Source of the DNA: Arachidicoccus ginsenosidivorans
GTDB lineage: Bacteria > Bacteroidota > Bacteroidia > Chitinophagales > Chitinophagaceae
Assembly: GCF_007971385.1 (NCBI RefSeq)
Contig: NZ_CP042434.1
Coordinates: 620,001-684,000 of the forward strand
DNA: 64,000 nt
Reading direction: 5' to 3'
Shown here one piece after another: positions 30,127 to 41,600 of this stretch. The notes under the pieces were generated by a model. That model ran no database searches. It was not told where the DNA came from and worked only from the letters and a program-made list of their open reading frames with translations. How positions within the stretch are numbered: position 1 is the first letter of the stretch; every line of letters starts with the position of its first letter. The translations under genes and the position numbers were made by a program.

Positions 30127-32732
30127 ATGAATCCAAATAATTATACCATTAAAGCCCAGGAGTTGATTCAGGCAGCTCAACAAATCGCCTATAATAATGG
30201 CGATTTGAATATTGAGACCAATCATTTGCTACTGGCACTTCTTGGAGAGAAGGAAAGTACCATCGAATTTTTGTTGAAAAAAAACGACGTCAATATTCCC
30301 TACACAGAACAAAAAGCCCGGGAATCACTCAGCAAGTTACCTAAAGCAGCGAGCGGAGAACCCGCCCAACAAGTGGGTCGTGAAATGAACAACACGCTAT
30401 TGCGTGCAGCAAAAGATATCACGCAGTTTGGTGATGAATTTATCAATCCGGAGCATTTGCTACTGGCCATCGTACAAGGCAGTGATGATACAGCCAAGCT
30501 TTTAAAGGATGGCGGCCTAACGGCAAAGGGACTGATCGCCGCCATTAAGGACCTGCGACAGGGCGGCACTGTCAATTCCCAGACTTCGGCCCAAGAGGTA
30601 GGTTCTCTTAAAAAATACGCCAAAAATCTAAATGAATTGGCGCAGGCAGGAAAACTAGATCCTGTTATTGGTAGAGACGAAGAAATTCGCCGGACCTTGC
30701 ATATTCTATCCAGACGTTCTAAAAACAACCCAATTCTTGTGGGGGAACCCGGCGTAGGTAAAACCGCCATTGTGGAAGGACTGGCGCATCGTATTATTAA
30801 TGGAGATGTACCGGAAAATCTGAAAACTAAGATTATTTATAGCCTGGACATGGGGCTACTCATAGCAGGTGCTAAATATAAAGGAGAATTTGAGGAAAGA
30901 CTAAAAGGCGTCATTAAAGACGTTGCCTCAAGCGACGGTGAGATTATCCTTTTTATTGATGAAATCCACACCTTAGTGGGAGCAGGTGGTGGCGAAGGTG
31001 CCATGGACGCCGCCAACATATTAAAACCAGCCCTGGCCAGGGGAGACCTCAGAGCTATAGGTGCCACCACCTTGAACGAATACCAGAAATTCTTTGAAAA
31101 GGACAAAGCACTTGAACGTCGTTTTCAAAAGGTGATGGTTGATGAACCCACTATTGAGGATGCCGTCTCCATTCTAAGAGGTCTGAAAGAGCGTTATGAA
31201 TCTCACCACCATGTGCTGATCAAAGACGAAGCAATTATCGCTGCGGTTGAACTCTCCAACAGATATATTACAGACCGATTTCTTCCCGATAAGGCAATCG
31301 ACTTGATCGATGAGAGCGCAGCCAAACTTCGATTAGAGATGAATTCCATGCCGGAAGAGCTGGATGAACTAGAAAGAAGAATCCGTCAACTGGAAATCGA
31401 ACGGGAGGCTATTAAAAGGGAAAATGATCAGGCAAAACTCAAAGAGCTGAATACAAATATTGGCAATTTGATGGTGGAGCGTGATACCTATAAAGCAAAA
31501 TGGCAACAGGAAAAAGAGGTCGTTGAAAGAATGCAAAATGCGAAGGCAGCTATTGATACCCTCAAGCTGGAAGCAGAGAAAGCGGAAAGAGAAGGGATTA
31601 TGGCAGAGTCGCAGAAATCCGTTATGGCAAGATCAAAGAACAGCAAGAGATTATTGACCAGACCACCCATCAACTCTCCGACATCTCCGAAAAACGCTTG
31701 TTGAAAGAAGAGGTTGATGCGGAAGATATCGCAGAAAATGTCGCCAGAGCTACTGGTATCCCTGTCAGCCGTATGCTGCAGAGCGAAAAAGACAAATTGC
31801 TGCATTTGGAAGATCATTTACACCAAAGAGTTGTTGGGCAAGAGGAAGCCATCACAGCAGTTTCTGATGCTATCCGTAGAAGCAGGGCTGGCCTGGGAGA
31901 TCCTAAAAAGCCCATTGGTTCTTTTATTTTCCTGGGAACAACAGGTGTGGGTAAAACGGAACTCGCCAAAGCACTGGCCGAATTCCTCTTTGATGACGAA
32001 TCCATGATGACCCGCATTGATATGAGTGAATATCAGGAAAAACACAGTGTTTCCAGATTGGTTGGCGCGCCTCCCGGGTATGTAGGCTATGAAGAAGGTG
32101 GACAATTAACAGAGGCCGTACGGCGTAAACCTTACAGTGTTGTTTTATTTGATGAAATTGAAAAAGCACATCCGGATGTTTTTAATATCTTATTACAGGT
32201 ACTGGATGATGGTCACCTCACTGACAATAAAGGCCGCATGGTGAACTTTAAAAACACCATCATTATTATGACCAGTAACATCGGCAGTCATTTAATTATG
32301 GATGCCTTTGAAAATCACAGAGAGGACATAGAAAAGGCAGAAGAGGTGGCCAAAGATGAGGTCATGAACCTACTTAAAGAGACCATTCGTCCTGAATTTT
32401 TAAATAGGATCGACGAAATTGTGATGTTTCACCCATTACTTAAAAAGGAAATCAGAAATATCATCAATATCCAGCTTAGACAGCTCAAAAGACAAATCGC
32501 CGAGGGTGGGATTAAAATTGACTTCAGTGATTATGTGATCGATTATTTAAGCGAAAATGGATATGATGTACAGTTTGGTGCCAGACCGCTGAAAAGGTTT
32601 ATCCAAAAAGCCATCGTTAATCCACTCAGTAAAAAAATCCTTGCCGGTGAGATTGACCGGGAACATCCGGTTTTGGTCGATGTTTTTGATGGGATTGTGG
32701 TCTTTAGAAACGAAGAAACCGCCTCATCGTAA
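30127..32732 (+). CDS. clpB: ClpB disaggregase (one frameshift)
   Basis: ClpB is the AAA+ chaperone that rescues aggregated protein with DnaK. The N domain, first AAA+ module (Walker A GEPGVGKT, Walker B FIDEIHT), coiled-coil M domain and second AAA+ module (Walker A GTTGVGKT, Walker [12 protein letters not shown]) are all present. The length, about 869 residues, is normal. As given, the frame breaks near the end of the M domain at 31594-31596 (three G). One extra G restores [18 protein letters not shown] and joins the parts. A broken clpB is improbable in a healthy isolate, which supports sequence error. A strong terminator follows at 32781. Confidence 0.93.
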
Positions 32733-32780
32733 CCTTAATAGCTGCGCTGTGACACATAGATAAAATTAAAGGCAACTATG

Positions 32781-32821
32781 CGCCTGATCAGTTAAATTAT
32801 AAAATTGATCAGGCGTTTTTT
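32781..32821 (+). terminator. Intrinsic terminator of clpB
   Basis: CGCCTGATCA (32781-32790) pairs perfectly with TGATCAGGCG (32806-32815) around a 15-base loop, and six T follow. It lies 49 bases after the clpB stop. Confidence 0.88.
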
Positions 32822-33024
32822 ATACCTTAACTAAAGTGATTTTGAAAATTCTCTGTTCATTATTTTATTATGTTCACAAAACATGAACAGTCCAAATTTA
32901 TGAACAAAATCCAAAACAATACAATATTATACATGCGGCGTTAAATAGAATACAAGATCAAGTCGGCATAACAGGAAACTAAGAAAAAACACCTATTGTC
33001 AATGGCTTTGATAAGTTATGCAGC

Positions 33025-33933
33025 TCAGTTTTTAATAAATTCAAAAATAGTCTTAAGAAACGCTGCATTATTTTCATAATAAAGCAAATGACCACCTTTA
33101 ATCTTTGCGATCTGTTGATGTGCAAAATCAAATGTTTTATAATGATTTTCACCAATAGCATGGTCCTTTGTACCGGCTATAACCAATACAGGCACCTTTA
33201 TATCATTGGTACGTTTGGTGTAATCCTTCCAATAATCTTCCACCTTAAATACATGTCTGGCAAAATCATAATCACTTGGATTTTGCTGGTCAACGCTACT
33301 TACCAGCTCGACACTTTTTTTGTTGTCAGAAAGCATTTTGTAATCAAGCTTTTTTTCTGTTAATAAATGCTTGGCTTTCAAAAAAGTCGACATTAGAGAG
33401 GTATCTGACTGGTCAGCAGGCGTAAAACTCGAATGCAAAAGTTTGCCCATATAAGTGATTTGATTATCTAAGGAATAGCGGAGATTTAATGTTGAACTCA
33501 CCAGAATAATCCCTTTTACATGATCAGGGTATTTCAGCGCATAGTTTGCGGCCAGGATACCACCAAAGGAATGTGAGAGTAGATATACTTTATCAGCATT
33601 GAAATGCTGGCGAATTAAATCAATATCTTTTAGCATTCTTTGCAGTGAATAATCTCCATTGGGAGACTTTTCGGATCGCCCGCACCCACGTTGATCATAA
33701 TAAACCATGGAGAGATTCCTTTCTAAATTACGCCCTTTTAAATCTTCAAACGATTTGCTCCATGCCCCCGGCCCTCCATGAATAAAAATACAAATGGCAC
33801 CATTGCCGGATTTTTTTACAAACAATTTAGCACCATCGTCTGTGGTTAGAAATTGGTCTCCTCTGCTTTGGGCAAAAAGTTGCAAGCCAAGACAGGCAAA
33901 TACCATCATAATGGCGATTGAAAATTTATTCAT
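33025..33933 (-). CDS. Exported alpha/beta hydrolase, prolyl-aminopeptidase-like
   Basis: This 302-residue protein has a signal peptide (FSIAIMMVFACLGLQLFA, cut near AQS). The hydrolase has the HGGPG oxyanion motif of the proline iminopeptidase branch, the YDQRGCGRSE motif and the nucleophile elbow SHSFGG (Ser at about residue 118). A late Asp (AGTKDHAIG) and His (KGGHLLYYE) complete the triad. The HGGPG/DQRG pair favours an aminopeptidase or a related amidase, but substrate specificity cannot be read. It is a single gene, divergent from the MFS exporter. Confidence 0.82.
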   Translation of the reverse strand: MNKFSIAIMMVFACLGLQLFAQSRGDQFLTTDDGAKLFVKKSGNGAICIFIHGGPGAWSKSFEDLKGRNLERNLSMVYYDQRGCGRSEKSPNGDYSLQRMLKDIDLIRQHFNADKVYLLSHSFGGILAANYALKYPDHVKGIILVSSTLNLRYSLDNQITYMGKLLHSSFTPADQSDTSLMSTFLKAKHLLTEKKLDYKMLSDNKKSVELVSSVDQQNPSDYDFARHVFKVEDYWKDYTKRTNDIKVPVLVIAGTKDHAIGENHYKTFDFAHQQIAKIKGGHLLYYENNAAFLKTIFEFIKN

Positions 33934-33959
33934 ATGTCGTTCTTTTGTACTTTGTAAAA

Positions 33960-33967
33960 CAAATATA
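33960..33967 (-). promoter_or_regulatory. -7 box for the hydrolase gene
   Basis: On the - strand the bases read TATATTTG, a perfect Bacteroidota -7 box 27 bases upstream of the ATG at 33933. The -33 box is weak. Confidence 0.5.
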
Positions 33968-34180
33968 GTTTACGATTTCTAAATTTCAGGTTTCTTAATC
34001 CATTTTCTGCCAAATTCTAAAGCGTCCTTTATTTTATAGCTGCCATCACTTAAGCAACTCGCTGACCACAAAATGATTCAACTTTTGATATAAAGTAAGG
34101 ATCAAAAAAGATTAGAAACGGCAGTTAGTGCGTAAAACCCACATATTTTACCGAAAAAGTAATAATTAAATTCCAAATTA

Positions 34181-34213
34181 TTTGGCAAAATAGAATATTT
34201 GCTCTTAAATTTG
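34181..34213 (+). promoter_or_regulatory. Bacteroidota promoter of the Tet-like MFS gene
   Basis: TTTG (34181-34184), 21 bases, then TAAATTTG (34206-34213) match the -33/-7 pattern fully. Transcription would start near 34219, leaving a leader of about 15 bases before the ATG at 34234. Confidence 0.7.
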
Positions 34214-34233
34214 TAGACTCAATTTTCACTTTT

Positions 34234-35502
34234 ATGGCCTTATCGAAAAAGTCCGCCATCAGTTTTATTTTTATCACCTTGCTCATAGATTGTATGGGTT
34301 GGGGCTTATTATACCTGTCATTGCGGATCTGGTAGCAGAATTAAAACATATTCCAATCAATCAGGCCAGTACCTATGGGGCATATTTACTCTCTGCCTTT
34401 GCGGTCGTGCAGTTTCTGTGCGCACCTATTATTGGCAATTTAAGTGATAAATACGGCAGAAGGCCCATTTTACTGCTTTCCCTTTTGGATTTGGTGTGGA
34501 TTATATTATTCAGGCAATATCTCCAACCTATGCACTATTATTTTTTGGAAGAGTGGTGGCAGGTGTAACCGGTGCCAGTTTTACGACTGCCTCTGCTTAT
34601 ATTGCTGATGTCAGCCCGGATGCAACTTCCAGGGCCAAAAATTTCGGTATAATCGGCGCGGCCTTCGGCCTAGGCTTCGTATTAGGCCCTGCATTAGGTG
34701 CATTGTTATCACATTGGGGCATCCGAGCGCCTTTTTACGCTGCCGCCGTATTATGTCTACTTAACTGTATCTATGGTTATTTTTTCCTACCAGAGTCTTT
34801 GCCCAAAGAAAACAGAAGAGCTTTTGACTGGAAAAGAGCCAATCCTTTTGGTTCCTTAAAATTCTTAACCCGCCATCCACAAATCGGTAGTTTAGCCTTA
34901 TGTTTTTCCTGGTTTATCTGGGCGCCCAGGCCGTGCAGAGTAACTGGAACTTTTTCACGATCTATCGCTTTCACTGGTCCGATAAAATGGTGGGCATTTC
35001 TTTGGCAGTCGTAGGTGTTCTAGTGGGCCTGGTGCAGGGAGGATTGACCAGGCTTGTTGTACCCAGACTAGGCAACAACAAGAGCATATATCTGGGACTC
35101 GGCTTATATGTACTAGGACTAGCCTTATTTGCATTTGCCACCAAAGGATGGATGATGTTTGCATTTTTAATACCATATTGCCTGGGCGGGATCTGCGGTC
35201 CTTCTTTGCAATCTGTTATTTCCGGAGAAGTCCCTGCCAACCAACAAGGAGAGCTACAAGGTTCTCTTACCAGCCTTATGAGCCTGACGACCATTATCGG
35301 TCCACTGATCATGAATGGCAGCTTCGCTTTTTTCACCTCTGCCAAAGCGCCATTTATATTTCCCGGTGTACACTTTTTAATTGGCGCCATCTGTATGCTA
35401 CTTGGCGTAATAATTGCTTATCGAGTCCTTTCAAAAAGACCTGATAAAGCTACTTTATCTTCAGACGTTATATTGCCTGCTGCAGGAGAATCTTTAGAGT
35501 AG
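34234..35502 (+). CDS. MFS exporter, TetA-like drug:proton antiporter (three frameshifts)
   Basis: A 12-helix MFS protein of about 423 residues can be rebuilt from the frames here. The N-terminus reads [14 protein letters not shown], then GLGLIIPV. The family's loop 2-3 motif appears as [17 protein letters not shown], followed by [10 protein letters not shown]. These features match the TetA/class-H tetracycline exporter branch, although the drug cannot be told from sequence alone. Three one-base losses break it: near 34296-34298 (GGG), at 34483-34486 (TTTT) and near 34896-34900. Restoring one base at each gives continuous family-like sequence. The upstream promoter is intact. The next gene converges 16 bases away. 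Confidence 0.8.
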
Positions 35503-35518
35503 AGAAATCATGGGAAAA

Positions 35519-36082
35519 TTAATCCAGTCTCGAAGTGATAATCTGGTCTATTTTCTGGAATAAATGATGGGGTTTATAAACGCGCCAGTCCTCTAGCTGC
35601 ATCAATTCAACATAATACTGAAGTTTATATTTTTTAAACTCTGCCTGAGATTGTTCAGGCATATTCAGTAAAACGACCCAGCCGTCACTGTCACTAACTT
35701 CTTCGTACCATTGTTGGTAATACTCTGCGTCACTGCCATGAAAATTCAGGATATTCTCGCCAATCAAAATAAAATGAGAAATTCCCTGGTCAAATAAAAA
35801 ATCTGTCAGATTGTATCGCAGCGTCATTACATCATTTTCTATGGCATCATTCCATTCTCCAATGAGTTCAATTACACAAAACTGCATATCATAATCTGCA
35901 TAGAGGATCTTACAAAATAAGGTGGAACTACCAAAATTATCCCATTGGGGATGGATGTAATAGTTGTAAATAGCATTGGTAAACTCAAATTCACTATAGG
36001 TTCTGCCGTAAAACGGTGAACGTTCATCCTGTTCAGCCTCATAGAGATACCGCCAGTTAAAAAAAGGTTCAATGGTATGCAC
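35519..36082 (-). CDS. Protein of unknown function, 187 residues
   Basis: I do not recognise the family. The protein is cytoplasmic by appearance (no signal or helix), very rich in Tyr, Trp, Phe, Asp and Glu, and has a clear alternating strand/helix pattern (FCKILYADYDMQFCVIELIG, DQGISHFILIGEN). It starts at ATG 36082. It lies last in a long - strand run, 117 bases after the GAF-domain gene, and may be co-transcribed with it. It ends 16 bases from the convergent MFS stop. The composition suggests a small conserved soluble protein. Confidence 0.65.
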   Translation of the reverse strand: MHTIEPFFNWRYLYEAEQDERSPFYGRTYSEFEFTNAIYNYYIHPQWDNFGSSTLFCKILYADYDMQFCVIELIGEWNDAIENDVMTLRYNLTDFLFDQGISHFILIGENILNFHGSDAEYYQQWYEEVSDSDGWVVLLNMPEQSQAEFKKYKLQYYVELMQLEDWRVYKPHHLFQKIDQIITSRLD

Positions 36083-36199
36083 GGTGTCTAATCAATAATT
36101 TTTAAGGTGAGCACCAACTTTATCTTTCATAAAGATAAGGGGATTTTTCCCTGCTTTGCATGTGCATCTTGTTAATCTTTATCCACGATTCGCTACAAA

Positions 36200-38569
36200 T
36201 CAAGCTTCCATATCTTCAGTTTCCATATTCACCCCGATTCTGAGCGCCTTTAAACCGGCCACACCTTGCAACTCTTCCAACTCTAAAAATTCCAGATCAT
36301 CATTTAATATGTTTTGCTGCTGCAAATAGCGAATATAGCCCAGGTAATCATCAATATCCCGCTGCTGAAAATAAACCAGTGCAATCTTGTCTGGTTGGGT
36401 GAGTCTTTCTTCGGTATCTCTGATATGGACTTTATCAATACGCTTTTTAATTATTTCATAGCGGATATTATAAGCACCCTCCACATCAAATCGGTGTTCA
36501 TCATTTCTGAACTCAATATCAATCGTGGCGGCATGAATAAAAATAAGCTGTGTGGTTTCCAGCCTTTTTTTCATCTGCGGAATCAACGCTTTGGTCAGCC
36601 TGGCCACCAGGGCCATGGAAGTCAGTTGCCAAAGCCTTAGGTTTCTAAGATACATAGGATCAAAGGACCTGTCAGGTGAGATCGACTGTCCGATGTATAT
36701 ATCATATTCCACTCCGTCAGAACGAAACTTTTCAAAATAACACGGGAATTCCATCTGAATTTCCTCATTCATCCTGTCCAGTAAACTGCCAATGGTCGCA
36801 TTGAGCAGCCCCAGCGATTGTTCCAGGTCATCTCTGTTTTTATAGGCAAATCCGCCGGGTCCGGCATCCAGATAATATTGATTAATTAAGGCCTCCGCTC
36901 CTGTATAATGCTGATGATAATGCAGTAGGAATGCCACGATTTCTGTATCCAGAAATTGAGAAATTTCATATTGCTCGTCGGTACCAAACTGCTTATCAAT
37001 TTTCTCCTGCAGCAACTTCGCTTTGAAAATCATTTCATCGATAATTGTCAGAAAATGGACTTTTTTAAGCGCTTGTAAAAGATCGGTCAATAAGTTTAGT
37101 TGCTTTCTCAGGTCCTGTTCCAGGGCCAGATTTCTTTCCACCGTTGAGTTTCTCACATCAATTGCGCCATATAATGGATAGACCTCCTCGAAGCGAATAT
37201 TACCTATCTGGGCTTTTTTATCCAGCTTTCTTTTTTGCAAAAACTGCCAGGCGGCCTCTGTAAAAGCCCATTGCACAGAGGGTTGTAAAGAGGTAAAACG
37301 CTCTTTTACGACTCTATCCAAAGAAGCTTCAAAATCGTTAATATGCGCCTGAAAGAGTTGTTCTAATAATGGAATCACCGGATCCAGGGTCGCTAATAAT
37401 TCAGGTGCAACAATACCTGGCTGTTTGGCAAATACCTCAAAGATGCCCACCAATTGTTTATTAAAATAAACTGGCTGAATAAGTAGTCCTCGTACGCCCA
37501 TATTTTCCAGCATGCGGTACATATCCCTGGATTCGGGCGCAGCGTTTTTTTCCGCAATGTCTTGATCCAGGACCATTTCCGGATGCTGATAAAACCTTTC
37601 TACAGCATCCATATAGACCTGCTCTCCTACCCTGTTTTTAGTGCAAATTTCCCGAAGCTTTTTACCCATATTGCCATATTCATCGAGCACCATCCGGTTA
37701 TTGACCCTGAGCATAGGGATCAACCGGATAACAACATGCGGACTGCCAATTAAGGATTTGATGCACGCGCCGACCTCATCATAGACATTGGCACCAGGCT
37801 TTAAGTTGACTATAATATTTTTTATATTTTCAATTGCCTTGCGGGCAGTTACATCGCTTACCTGAACAATACTAAAACCTTCAAAGCGCAAATGATCCAA
37901 AGGCAAGTTTTCCTGCAATAAAGTCAACCCCTCATCCGTAATATTATTATCATGAACCTCTATCATTTGCAGATCCAGATCTGGCAATTCATTACCAGTA
38001 TAGCGCACATCCACAAATCTGGAATCAAACTGAACTTCATAGGCTCTTTGCAGGTTATCTGCATCCGAGGCCAGGTTTTGGAATATTTCCAACTTAACGG
38101 GGAGGTTCTTTTGATATAACCTATCCAGCGCCAACGTATAGCAAATAGTCTGAATATGCCTAATTCGCTCTTTTTCCGTCATAGAATGAACGATACTTCC
38201 TCTTAAAAAGCCTTGTTTATCCGTTAGAAAATGATAGATGGCCCGCGTACCATAAAAAATGACAGGGGAGAAAGGCAAACTTAAAGCCCAATATTTTTCG
38301 TTTTCATCTGTCACTGGTGGCAATAGTGCCATCTGAACAAATTCCAATACATCTTTATAATCAACAATTTTCTCCAGTGGCACTTCTTTTTCCAATTCAG
38401 GATGCTGCTCAATTTGCTCCAGAATATATGTAAAGAAACGGACTTTCATCCCTTTTTCCTTCGCCTGTCGCTCCCGTAGAAACAAGGCAAACCGGTGCAG
38501 CGACAAAACTGCCTGTGGAACAGCTAAGTCACTTCTTTGATCACTCAGATATATGATTTCGGCTTTCAT
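36200..38569 (-). CDS. Large cytoplasmic GAF-domain protein
   Basis: This is a 789-residue soluble protein. A GAF-like domain lies at about residues 250-410 (VYDEVGACIKSLIGSPHVVIRLIP ... GLLIQPVYFNKQLVGIFEVFA). The N-terminal and C-terminal regions are long, helical and not recognised. No kinase, cyclase, phosphatase or DNA-binding domain is visible, so it looks like a sensor or scaffold without its own output. It lies 56 bases after the phosphoesterase/BamA gene and before a 187-residue unknown protein, on the same strand. A ligand cannot be told. The protein type appears to be Bacteroidota-specific, which is from general knowledge and not checked here. Confidence 0.7.
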   Translation of the reverse strand: MKAEIIYLSDQRSDLAVPQAVLSLHRFALFLRERQAKEKGMKVRFFTYILEQIEQHPELEKEVPLEKIVDYKDVLEFVQMALLPPVTDENEKYWALSLPFSPVIFYGTRAIYHFLTDKQGFLRGSIVHSMTEKERIRHIQTICYTLALDRLYQKNLPVKLEIFQNLASDADNLQRAYEVQFDSRFVDVRYTGNELPDLDLQMIEVHDNNITDEGLTLLQENLPLDHLRFEGFSIVQVSDVTARKAIENIKNIIVNLKPGANVYDEVGACIKSLIGSPHVVIRLIPMLRVNNRMVLDEYGNMGKKLREICTKNRVGEQVYMDAVERFYQHPEMVLDQDIAEKNAAPESRDMYRMLENMGVRGLLIQPVYFNKQLVGIFEVFAKQPGIVAPELLATLDPVIPLLEQLFQAHINDFEASLDRVVKERFTSLQPSVQWAFTEAAWQFLQKRKLDKKAQIGNIRFEEVYPLYGAIDVRNSTVERNLALEQDLRKQLNLLTDLLQALKKVHFLTIIDEMIFKAKLLQEKIDKQFGTDEQYEISQFLDTEIVAFLLHYHQHYTGAEALINQYYLDAGPGGFAYKNRDDLEQSLGLLNATIGSLLDRMNEEIQMEFPCYFEKFRSDGVEYDIYIGQSISPDRSFDPMYLRNLRLWQLTSMALVARLTKALIPQMKKRLETTQLIFIHAATIDIEFRNDEHRFDVEGAYNIRYEIIKKRIDKVHIRDTEERLTQPDKIALVYFQQRDIDDYLGYIRYLQQQNILNDDLEFLELEELQGVAGLKALRIGVNMETEDMEA

Positions 38570-38625
38570 CCGAATACAATTTAATTATTGACGGGTATTA
38601 AGTTTAAAACACTCAAATTTGTCTT

Positions 38626-41600
38626 TTAAAACCTGAGACCCATGGAAAAATAGGGATACCAGCCTTCGGCTGAATGTCCCATTTCAAAACTAAATACGGT
38701 AAGTCCGGCAGGTGCAAAATAAATACCGCCGCCTTGACCGTTATGCCACTTACCTGAATGCTGCCCTTGCTGCCATACCCGTCCAATATCAAAAAAGCCG
38801 CTGAGTCCCAGCTCACCTTTAACAATATAATTGCCAAAATCCATAAGTGACCAGCGCAGCGCCAAGTTATTATAGAGGGCTTGTTGACCTGCAAATCTAT
38901 ATTTGCGATAACCAAGCAAATCACCTTCGCCTCCCAAAAAGATGGATTGATAAAACGCTGTATGTCCAACACTTAAACCACCACCAAGCCGCTCTGACAA
39001 TATGAGTCTGTTTCGGTTATCAAGCGGTTTATAGACAGCCAACTCAGGCAATAACTGTGCAAAGGTACGGGATAATTGATTCAACCCTTTATAAGCCTTT
39101 AATTGCACTCTGGCGTAAATGCCCCACTGGGGCAATACTTGATTATTACGATGATCCAACTCATATACCGCTTTCAAACCGAGGTGCATCTTATCTTTAA
39201 ATAATGAACTGCTGTCATAACTACCAATCAGCGCAGGATCACCCTGGATAAACCGGCCATTATTGTCAGAACTGTTCATATGATAATATTGAAAACCAGG
39301 TCCTAATTCTAAAAGGGATCCTTTTTCAAAATTCCACCTAAGACCAGTGGCCAGGCCTACTGTAGTAAACCTGGTCCGGTAATACTTCTGATACCCCTCA
39401 AATTTATCCATCACGGTCTCATTACCTCTGCCAAAATAATTCTGTGTATTATTAGGCGCCTTGACGTCCAGATCAGCTACCAAATCGGCTTTACCGATTG
39501 CTGATTTCCAAATACCTTTATAATCAATACTATAGGCTTTTGTGGCAAATGAATGCGCCACCATAATTTGATGGGTGGAGGCGTAAGGACTTTTACGAAA
39601 GCCGTTTTGCAAAATAAATTTTGCGCCCAGACCAAGTGTGATTTTATCATCTGCATTATACCCTCCGGTTACCAGCGGTAAAACAGTACTATAACGGTTG
39701 GTCCTTACAAAAGCCGTCTGTGCACTGTCCTTACTGACAGACACTTTTAATTGATGCAGATCCTTACCGGAGTATGCTTCCCGGTCATGATCATAAACCG
39801 GGATTTTACGCCTGGACTGGGTGACATGATAATATTTATGTCCTTTGCCACCAATGAGTCGGAGCCGGACGGTAGAAGACGCATTATTAATAAAAACACT
39901 ATCATCGCCCTTGCCTAAATATAGCCGAATCTCTTTTGTGTCTTTTCTTGGATAGACTTTATGCATTAAGGTATCCTGGATATTGCCTTTTTTGCTGATT
40001 TTCCGCATCAAAATATCAAGGCCGTTACTGCCAGGTACATCGTTAATAGCGATCCATTCATTTTTATCGCTGGCATGGATATCCACATATTTATTGCTTA
40101 AGGCGTAATATTTATCCATCGCTGCTACCAAATGGTCTCTTCTGGCTTTTAATTCCCTGGATAATTTTTCATGATCAAGCGCCAGCACACTAGCAGGGAT
40201 TTTTTCCAGCGCCTTTTCAAGCACCGCGTCCGTTAATGCGGCCTGTTCTGCTACTGCTGTTTGATGCCATTTGTCAAACCCGATCTGAAAACTGGGATGC
40301 GCATCCAAAAATGCGGACTTATAAAAATAATAATTACTACCGCGCATCGGGTTTTTATAACTAAAGCCAAATACTCTTGGCATCAAAACGAGCTTTTTGG
40401 CAATCCCGGGAATCAGTCCTTCGGTCACATTCAGCGCCATATCCCTGTCTCTGGGTACCGGCCTGTAATATTTAGGCTTGCCTTTTTTTCCCGTCTTTTG
40501 AAAACGCCATTGATCCTCATGGCGGTCCCAGTCAGCCAGCAAATAATCTAATCCCCTGGCTCTTAAAAATGCGTAGGCGTCAAAATCATTATCATTATCG
40601 TCCTGGAGATGATCAAGTGTTTTTAAGGTATTATCTGTATTACCTGCCGGTTCTCTTTGTTCCAGCAGTGTCACTTTACCTTCAAAGAGCCGGCCATAAG
40701 CTCCAAGAGCGGTGTCAGGCGCCACAACCCCGATCACAGGACTCGCATGCAGGACATCCACAGCAGCGGCCAGTGGCGGCACCACCAGTGCCCCATAAGG
40801 GTGTTGCGCACTGGTGGCATCATCCAGCCAGTCTTTGACAAAAGTTCCCTGGAACTGCTCAGGTGTGATTAAATCTGAGGACTTTTCAACACTTCTAAGG
40901 GTATATTCCTTTCCACTTTTGTCAGCCATTCTAAGGGAAGTAGACTGAAAGCCCCCACCCAACTTGACCGGTTGAAGCCCCCCATTAATACTAGAGACCC
41001 GAAGCACGGGTAACTGCACCGGCAAAGCCCACGCCTTTCTGTAATTTTTACCAAATAACACTTTATGGGCACCACTTATGGCTGCATAGGGCGGATGAGC
41101 TGCCGCCATTATACTATCTCCAGTAATTTCAGCCATTTTGGCGGCTTCCACCTCTTGGTAGGCACTGGGTTTAAAAACATATTGAAATGGCGCAGTAAAA
41201 GTAGATGCAGGCACCGTCTTATCAGGCGATTTATTATGCGACTCTCCCGTTTCATTTTCCGTCACCACTTGAATGCGGATACGACCATCACGCAATTGAT
41301 CCAGCACAGTAAAGCCCGGATCGTTACTATTAAAAAGACTGTATTTTCCATTTTTAGAGGTTCCTCCCTCGGTTAGTCCACCGCTTATGACCTGAAAGAT
41401 ATGCTTCCCGTTACGCGCTTCGTTTATGATTTGCAAACCCGGTTCATGCGCTGAGAGGTGGATTAGATTGGGGAACCCAGTAAAGACCTTACTTACCATA
41501 CTTCTCATTTGCTTATAGAGCGGATGATAAAGCTGCTGCGGCGACTGGAATGCCCGGCTAAGAGCTGGATAAAGACTGCCAATTACAGGCAGGGGTAAAT

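Noticed and set aside
31590..31600. Programmed ribosomal frameshift in clpB, porX and other genes
   Set aside because: The sites share no slippery heptamer or downstream structure, occur in unrelated genes, and are explained by one lost base in a homopolymer.
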